Shown here in pieces: positions 7,930 through 18,200 of a stretch of 40,642 nucleotides of DNA (the first letter of the stretch is position 1; every line of letters begins with the position of its first letter). Source of the DNA: Allobosea sp. AAP35 (GTDB lineage Bacteria > Pseudomonadota > Alphaproteobacteria > Rhizobiales > Beijerinckiaceae); assembly GCF_001295925.1 (NCBI RefSeq), contig NZ_LJHQ01000079.1, positions 1-40,642 of the forward strand, read 5' to 3'. Below the pieces are notes generated by a model, which saw nothing but the letters and a program-made list of their open reading frames with translations, searched no databases and was not told the origin of the DNA. Both the position numbers and the translations under genes were made by a program.

Positions 7930-10212
7930 ATGGCCCGCCGCGCACGCTACAAGCCTTACCAGCAGCCCACGGGGGGCTGGGGCTCGGTTTTTTCGCTCGG
8001 TCAGCACGCCATCCGGCAACAGGCGGTCGGGACCGCAGCACTTCTCCTGCGCGACCATAACAAGCCTGGAGGTTATGCCTGCACGAGCTGCGCCTGGACC
8101 AAGCCCGGCAAGCCGCATCTCGCCGAGTTCTGCGAGAACGGCGCCAAGGCGACCTTCTGGGATTTGACCAAAAAGCGCACGACGCCGGATTTCTTCGCGC
8201 GACACACCCTCAGCGAATTGCGCAACTGGTCCGACTTCGACCTCGAGAATGAGGGCCGCCTGACGCACCCCATGCGGCACGACCCCGCGAGTGACCGCTA
8301 TCTGCCGGTTACCTGGGACGAGGCCTTCGCCGATATCGGGGCGAAGCTCAAAGGTTACGATCCGAAGGCGACGGTGTTCTATGCATCGGGCCGTGCGTCG
8401 CTCGAGACCTCCTACATGTATCAGCTCTTTGCGCGGCTTTATGGGCACAACAACCTGCCCGACTCGTCGAACATGTGCCACGAGACGACCTCGGTCGCGC
8501 TGCCGCTGAGCATCGGCACCTCGGTCGGCACCGTTCTGCTTGAGGATTTCAAGAAGACGGACTGCATCTTCTCGTTCGGTCAGAATGTCGGGACCAACTC
8601 GCCCCGCCTGCTGCATGATCTGCAGGAGGCCCGCGAACGCGACGTCCCCATCGTCGTCTTCAACCCGCTGCGCGAGCGCGGCTGGGAGGCCTTCGTCAGT
8701 CCGCAGCGGCCAGGTCAGATGATCGCCAACACGCCGACGCAAATCGCAACCCAGTATTATCAGGTCCGTGCCGCCGGCGACATCGCGGCCATGCTGGGTA
8801 TCGGCAAGATGCTGCTCGCCTGGAACGACGAGGCACGGGCCTCAGGCCGCCCGCTGGTGCTCGACGAGGCTTTCATCGCACATCACACCGACGGCTTTCC
8901 GGCCTTCGAGGCAAAACTGCGAGAGACGGGCTGGGCCGAGATCATCGAGGCTTCCGGCTTGCCGCGGGCCTCGATCGAGGCCGCCGCAGCGACCTTTGCC
9001 AAGGCCAAGGCGGTGATTGCGATCTACGGCATGGGGCTGACCCAGCACAAGCTCGGGGTCGACAGCATCCGGACATTGGTCAACCTGCTGCTGATGGGCG
9101 GGCATATCGGTAAGCCGGGCTCAGGCATCTGCCCGATCCGGGGACATTCGAACGTCCAGGGACAGCGCACGGTCGGAATCTCGGAGAAGGTCGCTCTCGT
9201 CCCGCTCGATCGCCTGGCGCAGCAGTACGGGTTCGAGCCGCCACGCGAGGACGGTTTGGCGACCGTCGAGAGCTGCGAGGCGATCGTCGCCGGCGGCGTG
9301 CGCGCCTTTATCGGGCTCGGCGGCAATTTCGTGCGTGCCATTCCCGAGCGCGAGTTGATGGAAGCGAAATGGAGCGGCATTGATCTCTCGGTGCAGATCG
9401 CGACCAAGCTCAATCGCTGCCATCTCATACCTGGCAAGACGACTTATCTGCTGCCGACGATGGTCCGCTCCGAGATCGACGAGCAGGCCAGCGGTCCCCA
9501 GATCGTGACGGTCGAGGATTCGACCACACGCATTCACTCCTCCCGCGGCAAGTGGAAGCCGGCGGCGGAGACCCTGCTGTCCGAACCGCGGATCGTGGCC
9601 GAATTGGCGAAGGCGACGCTCGCACCCAATCCGAACGTTCCCTGGGATGAGTGGGTGGGCGATTACGGCAAGGTCCGGAACGCGATCGAACAGACCTATC
9701 CCAAGGATTTCAGCGCCTTCAACCAGCGGCTCGATATGCCCGGCGGCTTTGCCCGGCCGATCGGGGCCCGCGAGCGCCAGTGGGAGACAGAGACCGGCAA
9801 GGCGAATTTCGCGGTGCCGACAAAGCTGTCGGCCAGCTTCGACGACGGGCTTGATTCCAGCATCCTGCGCCTGATCACGCTGCGTTCGAACGACCAGTTC
9901 AACACCACGGTCTATGGCTGTTCGGATCGGCTGCGCGGCATCCATAGCTCGCGCATGATCGTGATGATGAATGCCGACGACCGGATCCGCTTCGGCATCG
10001 CCAAACACGGCACCGCGCGCCTGACCACAGCGGTCGATGACGGAATCCTGCGCAGCATGGGCGGGTTCGAGGTCATCGATTACGACATTCCCGCCGGCAC
10101 CTGCGCCGCCTATTTCCCCGAATGCAACGCCCTGCTGCCGCTCTGGCACTACGCGCAGGAGAGCATGACGCCGGCGGCCAAATCGATCCCTATCCGGGTC
10201 GCGGCGGAATGA
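7930..10212 (+). CDS. FdhF/YdeP-family molybdopterin oxidoreductase
   Basis: Cytoplasmic protein of 760 residues in the DMSO-reductase/formate dehydrogenase superfamily, nearest to E. coli YdeP and the Fdhalpha-like family. ATG at 7930 is preferred to 7870 because of the GGAG site just upstream. Cysteines C51, C54 and C68 form a likely Fe-S site. The motif NMCHETTSVAL places C183-H184 where formate dehydrogenases carry the Mo-ligating Cys/Sec and His. A molybdopterin-binding C-terminal domain begins near residue 640. There is no Tat signal. YdeP of E. coli is linked to acid resistance, but its substrate is not established, so naming a reaction here would be guesswork. It overlaps fdhD, which supports a sulfido-Mo cofactor. 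Confidence 0.88.
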   Translation: MARRARYKPYQQPTGGWGSVFSLGQHAIRQQAVGTAALLLRDHNKPGGYACTSCAWTKPGKPHLAEFCENGAKATFWDLTKKRTTPDFFARHTLSELRNWSDFDLENEGRLTHPMRHDPASDRYLPVTWDEAFADIGAKLKGYDPKATVFYASGRASLETSYMYQLFARLYGHNNLPDSSNMCHETTSVALPLSIGTSVGTVLLEDFKKTDCIFSFGQNVGTNSPRLLHDLQEARERDVPIVVFNPLRERGWEAFVSPQRPGQMIANTPTQIATQYYQVRAAGDIAAMLGIGKMLLAWNDEARASGRPLVLDEAFIAHHTDGFPAFEAKLRETGWAEIIEASGLPRASIEAAAATFAKAKAVIAIYGMGLTQHKLGVDSIRTLVNLLLMGGHIGKPGSGICPIRGHSNVQGQRTVGISEKVALVPLDRLAQQYGFEPPREDGLATVESCEAIVAGGVRAFIGLGGNFVRAIPERELMEAKWSGIDLSVQIATKLNRCHLIPGKTTYLLPTMVRSEIDEQASGPQIVTVEDSTTRIHSSRGKWKPAAETLLSEPRIVAELAKATLAPNPNVPWDEWVGDYGKVRNAIEQTYPKDFSAFNQRLDMPGGFARPIGARERQWETETGKANFAVPTKLSASFDDGLDSSILRLITLRSNDQFNTTVYGCSDRLRGIHSSRMIVMMNADDRIRFGIAKHGTARLTTAVDDGILRSMGGFEVIDYDIPAGTCAAYFPECNALLPLWHYAQESMTPAAKSIPIRVAAE

Positions 10213-11027
10213 TGTCAATTCCCGGGCTCGAGCCGGCTTTCCTGCCCGTTCCGGCGACGCGGTGGCGCTACAGCGACCCATCGAACCTCGCGCGGGACAC
10301 CGAGATTGCGGTCGAATGGCCTGTCAACATCCGATACGGCTCGGTGCCCTATGCGGTGATGATGGCGACCCCGCTCGACCTGGAGGATTTCGTCACGGGC
10401 TTCAGCCTGACCGAGGGGATCATCGCCGGGACCGGCGAAATTCGCGGCATCCGCATCCTGGCCGAGCCCGAGGCCGTCACCGTCGACATCGACCTGACGC
10501 CCGATCGCTTTCGCAAGCATCTGGGTCGAATCCGCCGGCTGAGCGGGCGGACCTCCTGCGGTGTCTGCGGTATCGAGGATGCGGCCGACCTGCCCCGCTC
10601 GAAAACGCCCGCGCGTCCACCGCGCAAGCCGGTCAGCGCCGGCGCCGTCGCCGCCGCAGTTGCCCATCTGCGCGCGCACCAACCGCTTCATGCCCGCACA
10701 CGATCGGTCCATGGCGCGGTCTGGTGCGATCTCGACGGGGTGATCTTGGAGGCGCGGGAGGATGTCGGGCGCCACAATGCGCTCGACAAGCTCATCGGCG
10801 CGGTTCTGCGTTCGGGGCGCGACGTCGCCGAGGGCTTCGTGGTCGTTACCAGCCGGGCGTCCTACGAGATGGTCGAAAAAACCGCGACCCTGGGTGCGGC
10901 CGCCCTGGTCTCCGTCTCGGCACCGACCTCACTGGCAGTCACACGCGCCCGAGCCGCGGGACTGATCCTGGTTTCGGTCGCGCGCGAGGATGGCTGCGAG
11001 GTCTTCGCTGGCGAACTCGCGCAATGA
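10209..11027 (+). CDS. fdhD: FdhD, sulfurtransferase for formate dehydrogenase-type molybdenum cofactor
   Basis: FdhD passes sulfur from a cysteine desulfurase to Mo-bis-pyranopterin so that the target oxidoreductase becomes active. The protein has 272 residues from the ATG at 10209 (271 from 10212), in the usual size range. The paired sulfur-carrying cysteines are in RTSCGVCGIED (about 116-120). The conserved EDVGRHNALDKLIG (about 180-193) and the segment VVTSRASYEMVEKTA follow. The start overlaps the ydeP-like stop codon (ATGATG spanning TGA), so the pair is translationally coupled and the upstream enzyme is its obvious client. Confidence 0.95.
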   Translation: MMSIPGLEPAFLPVPATRWRYSDPSNLARDTEIAVEWPVNIRYGSVPYAVMMATPLDLEDFVTGFSLTEGIIAGTGEIRGIRILAEPEAVTVDIDLTPDRFRKHLGRIRRLSGRTSCGVCGIEDAADLPRSKTPARPPRKPVSAGAVAAAVAHLRAHQPLHARTRSVHGAVWCDLDGVILEAREDVGRHNALDKLIGAVLRSGRDVAEGFVVVTSRASYEMVEKTATLGAAALVSVSAPTSLAVTRARAAGLILVSVAREDGCEVFAGELAQ

Positions 11028-11129
11028 TCCCGCCCGCGATCGCGGCCGCGTAAACTGTCTCGGTCGGGGCTCGAAGCACCAGCGCGATATCCGCAGGTGC
11101 TGAGCGCGCGTGCCACTCCACGGGTCGGA

Positions 11130-11636
11130 CTAGAGCTCGATCTTGAAGCCCTCATGGCTCTGCGCGAAGCCGAGATTGACATAGAATCGGTGCGCGTCGA
11201 GGCGCGACTTGTTGGAGGAGAGCTCCGCCATCCCCGCCCCCTGCTCGCGCGCGAAGGCGATGGCGTGGGCGATCATGATCCTGCCGATGCCGAGCCCACG
11301 GCTTTCGGGCGCGACATGGACGCTCTCGAATTTGGCCCGCATGCGGCCGCGCGCCACCAGCCCGGGAATCAGCGTGACCTGAAAGGTGCCGACCACGGCG
11401 CCGTCGGCCTCCGCCACGAAGAGGGCGTTGTGCGGCGAGGCTTCGATTTCGGCAAAGGCGGCGAAGTAGTCCGGATGGGTGGCCTCCACGGCAATCTCGT
11501 CTTGCGTCATCGTCTGGGTGGCGGCGCCCAGCATGATCAGCGCGGCGATGCGCGGCACATCCTCGCGGCGGGCCCGGCGGATGATGATGCCGGCGCTGGC
11601 GACGTCGGCGAGGGTCTTGGCGGGGGCGGTGATCAT
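11130..11636 (-). CDS. GNAT-family N-acetyltransferase
   Basis: Protein of 168 residues with one GNAT fold. The acetyl-CoA-binding motif is in SVHVAPESRGLGIGRIMIAH (about 107-126, R/QxxGxG/A pattern as RGLGIG). A C-terminal helix with the RLDAHRFYVNLGF signature follows. The substrate cannot be inferred; the Ser-Asn-Lys-Ser stretch before the helix resembles amino-acid or small-amine acetyltransferases. It lies 37 bases after the second GNAT gene in the same direction and may be co-transcribed with it. Confidence 0.88.
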   Translation of the reverse strand: MITAPAKTLADVASAGIIIRRARREDVPRIAALIMLGAATQTMTQDEIAVEATHPDYFAAFAEIEASPHNALFVAEADGAVVGTFQVTLIPGLVARGRMRAKFESVHVAPESRGLGIGRIMIAHAIAFAREQGAGMAELSSNKSRLDAHRFYVNLGFAQSHEGFKIEL

Positions 11637-11673
11637 CGAAAGGCAGTCCCGGTCGGTGGTGGCAGGTCCTGGT

Positions 11674-12180
11674 TCAGGCTGCGAACAGACGCTTGGCCAT
11701 GAGCAGGGTGTTTGGGGTGTCGTCGCGCCCGTCGAAGCGGGCCTGGCGCTGCAGGAAAAAGCCCATTCGCTCGTAGAAGGCGATGGCCGGCTCGTTCTGG
11801 CTTTCGACCTCGAGCCTGGCGACCGGCGCCTGCGGGAAACAGGCCAGTGTCACCTGCAGCAGCGTGCGGCCGATGCCGACGCCTTGCCAGGGCGGCAGCA
11901 CATAAAGCCGCGTCACCAGCGCCGCGCCGTCTGGCTCGACCCGCGCCGAAGCCGTGGCGATGATCTCGTCCTCGACCAGGGCGACGAGGAAGGTGCCGCC
12001 GTCACGGCCAAGCTGGGCCGTCAGGTTTTCCAGCGAATGCCAGGCATTGGTGATTTCGGCGACGCGCTGCCAGCCGTAGAGGCCATCATAGGTGGCATGC
12101 CAGGTCTCGACCAGGAGCGCACGCACGGCCAGCAGGTCGGCGGTCTGCGCATCGCGGATGATGAGACCGTCTGGGGTCAT
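11674..12180 (-). CDS. GNAT-family N-acetyltransferase
   Basis: Protein of 168 residues from the ATG at 12180; extension to 12261 would read through the repeat element and is rejected. GNAT motif A is LYVLPPWQGVGIGRTLL (about 105-121), followed by the C-terminal ESQNEPAIAFYERMGFF. The sequence differs strongly from the neighbouring GNAT gene despite equal length, so this is not a recent duplication. The substrate is unknown. The gene begins 27 bases from composite palindrome 12207-12312. Confidence 0.88.
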   Translation of the reverse strand: MTPDGLIIRDAQTADLLAVRALLVETWHATYDGLYGWQRVAEITNAWHSLENLTAQLGRDGGTFLVALVEDEIIATASARVEPDGAALVTRLYVLPPWQGVGIGRTLLQVTLACFPQAPVARLEVESQNEPAIAFYERMGFFLQRQARFDGRDDTPNTLLMAKRLFAA

Positions 12181-12206
12181 GAACCATTCCTGCAAATGAT
12201 GCCGAG

Positions 12207-12312
12207 CGTCATTCCGGACAAGTCGCGCAGCGACGCCGATCCGGAATCCATCGTCGGGCACTGCGCTCTATGATGGCTTCCGGAGCTCCGCTTCGCTGCG
12301 TCCGGAATGACG
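12207..12312. repeat. Composite palindromic intergenic repeat 1
   Basis: Perfect 13-base terminal inverted repeats, cgtcattccggac at 12207-12219 and its complement at 12300-12312. Inside them is a nested imperfect pair, tccggaatccatc at 12240-12252 against gatggcttccgga at 12272-12284. It fills the space between gatB and the GNAT gene. The end sequence and architecture resemble dispersed repeats I know from Bradyrhizobium and related genomes; copy number here cannot be checked. It could fold as RNA and act as a terminator or mRNA stabiliser for gatB. Confidence 0.75.
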
Positions 12313-12319
12313 AGGTGGC

Positions 12320-13801
12320 TTAATCGATCCCCAGCTTCGCTTTCAAAATCTCGTTCAGCGCCTGCGGATTGGCCTTGCCGCCCGAGGCCTTCATCGCCTG
12401 GCCGACGAACCAGCCGAGCATGGTGGGCTTCGCCTTGACCTGCTCGACCTTGTCGGGATTGGCGGCGATCAGCTCGTCCACCGCCTTCTCGATCGCGCCG
12501 GTGTCGGTGACCTGCTTCATGCCGCGGCTCTCGACGATCTCGCGCGGGTCGCCGCCTTCCGACCACAGGATCTCGAACAGGTCTTTGGCGATGCGGCCCG
12601 AGATCACGCCCTCGCCGATCAGATCGACCAGCCCGCCGAGCTGGGCTGCCGAGACCGGCGACGTCGTGACATCCTGGCCCTCCTTGTTGAGGCGGCCGAA
12701 GAGCTCGTTGATCACCCAGTTGGCGGCGGCCTTGCCATCGCGCCCGGTCGCCACCGCCTCAAAGTAGTCGGCCTGCTCGCGCTCGGCGACCAGCACCGAG
12801 GCGTCATAGGGCGAGAGGCCGTAATCGGCGATGAAGCGGGCCTTCTTGGCGTCAGGCAGTTCAGGCAGATGCGCCTTCAGCTCGGCGACGAAGGCGTCGT
12901 CGAATTCCAGCGGCAGCAGATCGGGGTCGGGGAAATAGCGGTAATCATGCGCCTCTTCCTTGGAGCGCATCGAGCGGGTCTCGCTCTTGGCGGGATCGTA
13001 GAGGCGGGTTTCCTGGTCGATCGTGCCGCCATCCTCGATGATGCCGATCTGGCGGCGGGCTTCGACATCGACGGCCTGGCCGATGAAGCGGATCGAGTTG
13101 ACGTTCTTGATCTCGCAGCGCGTTCCGAGCGGGCTGCCTGGCTTGCGCACCGAGACATTGACGTCGGCGCGCAAATTACCCTTCTCCATGTCGCCGTCGC
13201 AGGTGCCGAGATAGCGCAGGATGGTGCGCAGCTTGGTCACGAAGGCGCGCGCCTCGTCGGCCGAGCGCAGATCCGGCCGCGAGACGATCTCCATCAGGGC
13301 GACGCCCGAGCGGTTGAGATCGACGAAGCTCATCGTCGGATGCTGGTCGTGGATCGACTTGCCGGCATCCTGCTCGAGATGCAGCCGCTCGATCCCGACG
13401 GTGATCTGCTCGGTCGGCGAGAGATCGACGACGATCTCGCCTTCGCCGATGATCGGGCTCTTGTACTGGCTGATCTGGTAGCCCTGCGGCAGATCGGGAT
13501 AGAAGTAGTTCTTGCGGTCGAAGACCGAACGCTTGTTGACCTGCGCGTTGAGGCCCAGACCGGTGCGAACCGCCTGGCGGACACATTCGGCGTTGATGAC
13601 GGGCAGCATGCCGGGCATGGCGGCATCGACGAGGCTGACATGGGCGTTCGGCTCGGCTCCGAAGGCTGTCGATGAGCCTGAAAACAATTTGGCGTTGGAG
13701 GTGACCTGCGCATGGATCTCCATGCCAATCACGATCTCCCAGTCGCCGGTCGCGCCCTTGATCAGCTTCTTGGGGTCGGCGGGGCGGGCATGCGCGTTCA
13801 T
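12320..13801 (-). CDS. gatB: Asp-tRNA(Asn)/Glu-tRNA(Gln) amidotransferase subunit B
   Basis: tRNA-binding and kinase subunit of the GatCAB amidotransferase, which converts misacylated Glu-tRNA(Gln) and Asp-tRNA(Asn) to Gln- and Asn-tRNA. From the ATG at 13801 it has 493 residues, normal for the family; the longer frame to 13987 has an Arg-rich leader unlike GatB. The N-terminal catalytic cradle starts [22 protein letters not shown] (landmark, about residues 16-37), with [19 protein letters not shown] further on. The C-terminal GatB/YqeY domain is around [13 protein letters not shown]. It is separated from gatCA by about 7.4 kb, a common alphaproteobacterial arrangement. Confidence 0.97.
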   Translation of the reverse strand: MNAHARPADPKKLIKGATGDWEIVIGMEIHAQVTSNAKLFSGSSTAFGAEPNAHVSLVDAAMPGMLPVINAECVRQAVRTGLGLNAQVNKRSVFDRKNYFYPDLPQGYQISQYKSPIIGEGEIVVDLSPTEQITVGIERLHLEQDAGKSIHDQHPTMSFVDLNRSGVALMEIVSRPDLRSADEARAFVTKLRTILRYLGTCDGDMEKGNLRADVNVSVRKPGSPLGTRCEIKNVNSIRFIGQAVDVEARRQIGIIEDGGTIDQETRLYDPAKSETRSMRSKEEAHDYRYFPDPDLLPLEFDDAFVAELKAHLPELPDAKKARFIADYGLSPYDASVLVAEREQADYFEAVATGRDGKAAANWVINELFGRLNKEGQDVTTSPVSAAQLGGLVDLIGEGVISGRIAKDLFEILWSEGGDPREIVESRGMKQVTDTGAIEKAVDELIAANPDKVEQVKAKPTMLGWFVGQAMKASGGKANPQALNEILKAKLGID

Positions 13802-13942
13802 CGTCGGACTTCCGGCTCGAAAAGGTGCCTGACGGTTACGACCTCGGCGCGCGGGCGGCAAGCGTCTGTTGCGCTGCCGACACCTCCTGTCGCGATTGTG
13901 TCGAAATATGGCTGGGAGGAAGATTGTGAGGGGTGATGGATC

Positions 13943-13973
13943 TTGACAATCGTCAGCGTCATCCCCTTTTAGC
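13943..13973 (+). promoter_or_regulatory. Candidate sigma-70-type promoter for the RND efflux operon
   Basis: A perfect -35 hexamer TTGACA (13943-13948) is followed after 18-19 bases by a poor -10 (TTTTAG or TTTAGC, 13967-13973). It lies 57 bases before the start of the membrane-fusion gene. No adjacent regulator gene is present, and no obvious operator overlaps it. Inference only. Confidence 0.35.
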
Positions 13974-14029
13974 GCCAACGCCCGCAATCCGTCAGGTTTG
14001 CGCCGGCTCCCGCCCTCCGGAGTGACATC

Positions 14030-15199
14030 ATGTCGAACCGCCGCCCAGGTCTGATGCTCGCTGCCCGGTCGGCAGCGTTGCTCTTCGCTTTTCCCCTTCT
14101 TTTCCCCCAGGGCGCGCTTGCTCAGGGCGCCCCCCCGGCACCGCCGGTCCAGGTTTCGGCGCCGCTGGCGCAGCGTGTCACGAACTGGGACGAGTTCACC
14201 GGCCGCTTCGAGGCGAGCGAGCAGGTCGAGGTACGGGCGCGCGTGTCGGGTTTCCTCGATTCACTGCACTTCAAGGATGGCGACCTGGTCAAGACGGGCG
14301 ATCTGCTCTTCACCATCGATCCCCGCCCCTACCGGCTGGCGGTCGATGCCGCCCGGGCCGAGGTCGCGCGCGCCAAGGCGCAGGTCGAACTGGCGCAGAA
14401 CGAGGTCGAGCGCGCCGAGGGCCTGACCCAGAACCGCACCATCACCGCGCGCGATGTCGATCAGCGCCGCGCCAATCTCAACAGCGCGATCGGCAGCCAG
14501 CAGGGCGCCGAGGCCAATCTGAAGACCGCCGAACTCAATCTGGAATGGACCGAGGTGCGCGCCCCCTTGTCGGGCCGCATATCGAACCGCCGCGTCGACC
14601 CCGGTAACCTCATCGCAGGCGGCCAGTCGGGCGCGACGCTGCTGACCACGATCGTCGCGGTCGATCCGATCTACTTCACCTTCGACGCCTCCGAGGCCGA
14701 TTATCTGCGGTACCAGCGCCAGTCGAAAGATTTGCGCTCCAGCGCCTCGCGGGAGTCCGGGACGCTGGCCGAGGTACGGCTGGCCGACGAGCAGGAATGG
14801 ACGCGTCGCGGCCGAATCGACTTCATCGACAACGCGCTGAACGCCCGCTCGGGCACGATCCGCGGCCGCGTCGTGTTTCCCAACACGGACCAGTTCCTGA
14901 CACCGGGCACCTTCGGGCGGCTGCGGGTGTTCTCCGGCGAGGCCGATGCGCTGCTGGTTCCCGACAGCGTCATCGTCTCAGACCAGGCCAACAAGATCGT
15001 GCTGACGATCGGGCCCGAGAACAAGGTCGTGCCCAAAACGGTCGTACTGGGCCAGATCGCCGGGGGCTTGCGCGTGATCCGCAGCGGTCTCGCCCCCCAG
15101 GATCAGGTCATCATCGGCGGCTTTGCCAATCCGATGGTGCGCCCTGGAGCGACGGTGACGCCGCAGCCCGGCGAAATCAAGCTCGCCGCGTCGAAGTGA
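14030..15199 (+). CDS. RND efflux periplasmic adaptor (membrane-fusion) subunit, MexE-like
   Basis: Periplasmic adaptor of a tripartite multidrug efflux pump, 389 residues. A Sec signal peptide (about 1-32, hydrophobic core [14 protein letters not shown], cleavage after GALAQ) lacks a lipobox Cys, so it is not a lipoprotein. The barrel-sandwich half motifs are [20 protein letters not shown] and the symmetric [18 protein letters not shown], flanking an alpha-hairpin rich in Ala and Glu. The beta-barrel and membrane-proximal domains follow. It is divergent from gatB and 73 bases ahead of the pump gene. The closest family is MexE/BpeE/OqxA; substrate range is unknown. Confidence 0.93.
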   Translation: MSNRRPGLMLAARSAALLFAFPLLFPQGALAQGAPPAPPVQVSAPLAQRVTNWDEFTGRFEASEQVEVRARVSGFLDSLHFKDGDLVKTGDLLFTIDPRPYRLAVDAARAEVARAKAQVELAQNEVERAEGLTQNRTITARDVDQRRANLNSAIGSQQGAEANLKTAELNLEWTEVRAPLSGRISNRRVDPGNLIAGGQSGATLLTTIVAVDPIYFTFDASEADYLRYQRQSKDLRSSASRESGTLAEVRLADEQEWTRRGRIDFIDNALNARSGTIRGRVVFPNTDQFLTPGTFGRLRVFSGEADALLVPDSVIVSDQANKIVLTIGPENKVVPKTVVLGQIAGGLRVIRSGLAPQDQVIIGGFANPMVRPGATVTPQPGEIKLAASK

Positions 15200-15272
15200 C
15201 GATCGCCTTCGACATTACGCTTCGGACGGCTGCCGGCCGATCGCCCCGACGTCAAGGCCAGGACTGACCAAA

Positions 15273-18200
15273 ATGTTCCGTTTCGCCCATTTCTTCATTG
15301 ACCGACCGATCTTCGCGACCGTGCTCTCGGTCCTTCTCACGATCGCCGGCGCCATCACGCTGCGCACATTGCCGATCTCTGAATATCCGGAGATCGCGCC
15401 GCCGACCGTGTCGATCCGCGCTGTCTATCCGGGCGCCTCCGCCGAAGTCGTCGCGGCGACGGTGGCGACGCCGATCGAGCAGGAGGTGAACGGCGTCGAC
15501 GACATGCTCTACATCACCTCGCAGTCGACAGGCGACGGCGTGGTGACGATCAACGTCGTGTTCAAGGCCGGCGTCGATGTCGACCAGGCTCAGGTTCTCG
15601 TCCAGAACCGCGTTTCGCAGGCCGAGGCGCGTTTGCCGGAAGCGGTGCGTCAGCTCGGCTTGACCGTGCGCAAGGCCTCGCCCGACTTCCTGATGGTCAT
15701 CAACATGATCTCGCCGGACGGCTCGCGCGATCCGCAGTACATTTCCAATTACGCCTCGCTCTACGTCAAGGACGTGCTCACCCGCGTCGATGGCGTCGGC
15801 GACGTGCAGATCTTCGGCGCGCGCGACTTCTCGATGCGGATTTGGCTCGATCCCGCCAAGGTGGCCTCCCGCAACCTGACCGCCGGCGATGTCGTCGCCG
15901 CGCTCAGGGCGGCCAACGTCCAGGTCGCTGCCGGCGCGCTGAACCAGCCCCCCGCGCGGTCGGACGAGGCGTTCCAGCTCTCGGTCAACACGCTTGGCCG
16001 CCTGACCGACGTCGCGGAGTTCGAAAACATCATCGTGCGCTCGGATGCCGATGGCGGCACCATCCGCATTCGCGATATCGCGCGCGTCGAACTCGGCTCG
16101 CAGGACTACACCACCAACGCCTATCTCGATAACCGGGACACGGTCGCCATCGGTGTCTTCCAGCGGCCCGGTTCGAACGCCCTGGCGACGTCGGATGCGA
16201 TCATCGCGACGATGAACACCATGGCCGAGCGGTACCCCGCCGGGCTCGAACACCGCATCATCTACAACCCGACCGAATTCATCGGGGAGTCGGTGCGCGC
16301 CGTCATCACCACCCTGCTCGAGGCCGTGGCACTCGTCGTTCTGGTGGTGATCCTGTTCCTCCAGACCTGGCGTGCCGCGATCATCCCCATCGTCGCCATC
16401 CCGGTTTCGCTCGTCGGAACCTTCCTGGTGATGGCGGCTGTGGGCATCTCGTTCAACACGATCTCGCTGCTCGCTCTCGTGCTGGCGATCGGCATCGTCG
16501 TCGATGACGCCATCGTCGTGGTCGAGAACGTCGAGCGCTATCTGGCCGAGGGTCTGTCGCCCAAGGAGGCGGCTCACAAGACCATGGACGAGGTCGGCGG
16601 CGCGCTTCTGGCCATCTCGCTCGTGCTCTGCGCGGTGTTCATCCCCACGGCCTTCATCAGCGGTCTGCAGGGAACCTTCTACCAGCAGTTCGCGGTCACG
16701 ATCGCGGCCTCGACGGCGATCTCATGCTTCGTCTCGCTGACGCTCTCGCCCGCCATGTCGGCGGTGCTTCTCAAGCCGCACAAGAAGCATGACGAGCATG
16801 AGCAGCAGAAGCGCGGCTTCTTTTACAAGCTCGGCGCGCCGGTCCGCGGCTTCTTTCATTACTTCAACGCGGGCTTCGACTGGCTGTCGCGCGGCTATGG
16901 CAGCCTGACCTCGCGCCTCATTCGCATGGCCGTGATCCTGCTCATCGTCTATGCGGGTCTGATCGCGCTCACCGCCCAGCGTTTGACCGCGACGCCGACC
17001 GGTCTCGTGCCGCAGCTCGATCGCGGTTACTTCATCGTCGCCATGCAGTTGCCGCCCGGTGCCTCGCTTCAGCGCACCGATGACGTGCTGCGCCGGGCCA
17101 ATGAGCTGCTGCAGTCGCGGCCGGGCGTCGCCCATACCGTCGCCTTTGCCGGGCTCGACGGCGCGACCTTCACGATTGCGCCCAATGCCGGTGTCGCCTT
17201 CGTGACGCTCGCCCCATTCCCCGATCGCCAGAAGGCGGGGCTGACGACGGCCGGCATCCTGAACGATCTGCGCCAGCAGATGTTCAGCATCTCAGAAGCC
17301 TTCACACTCGTCATCGAGCCGCCCGCCATCCCCGGCATCGGCACAGGCGGCGGATTGAAGGGCTATGTGCAGGATCGCAGCGGGCGCGGCCTGGCTGCGC
17401 TCGAAGGCGCCGCCTGGATCGTCGCCGGCTCCGCCGGCCAGGTTCCGGGCATCCAGCAACCCTTCACGCTGTTCTCGACCAAGACGCCGCAGATCTATGC
17501 CGACATCGACCGCACCAAGGCGGAAATGCTCGGTGTGCCGGTGACGCGCATCTTCGAGACGCTGTCGGTCTATATGGGCTCGGCCTATATCAACGACTTC
17601 AACCTGCTCGGCCGCACCTATCGCGTCACCGCGCAGGCCGACAATCAGTTCCGCGAGACGAATCGAGACGTCGCCAATCTCAAGACCCGCAACGCGGATG
17701 GCGAGATGGTGCCAATCGGCGCGGTCGCCTCCTTCCAGAACACCACCGGCGCCTATCGCGTGCCGCGCTACAATCTCTATCCGGCGGCCGAGGTTCAGCT
17801 CTCGATGGCGCATGGCTATTCGACCGGCCAGGGCATCGCGGCGGTGGAGAAGATCGCGGCCGAGCGCCTTCCCGCCGGCTTCGGCTTCGAATGGACCGAG
17901 ATCGCGCTCCAGGAGAAGCTCGCGGGCAACACCGCGGTCATTGCCTTTGGGCTCGGCGTCGTCTTCGTCTTCCTGCTGCTGGCGGCGCTCTATGAGAGCT
18001 GGCTCTTGCCGCTCGCGGTCATCCTGATCGTGCCGATGTGTATCCTGGCGGCGATGTTCGGGGTGAATTATGCCGGTCTCGACCGCAACATCCTGGTCGA
18101 TATCGGCCTTGTCGTACTCGTCGGCCTCGCGGCGAAGAACGCGATTTTGATCGTCGAGTTCGCCAAGCAGGCTGAAGATGACGGCATGAACCGGCGCGAT

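Noticed and set aside
7738..8742. Minus-strand frame overlapping the YdeP-like gene start
   Set aside because: No family resemblance, and it conflicts with the conserved N-terminal Cys region of the oxidoreductase.
11130..12180. Tandem duplication of the two GNAT genes
   Set aside because: They share length and fold only; the sequences align poorly outside the acetyl-CoA motif.
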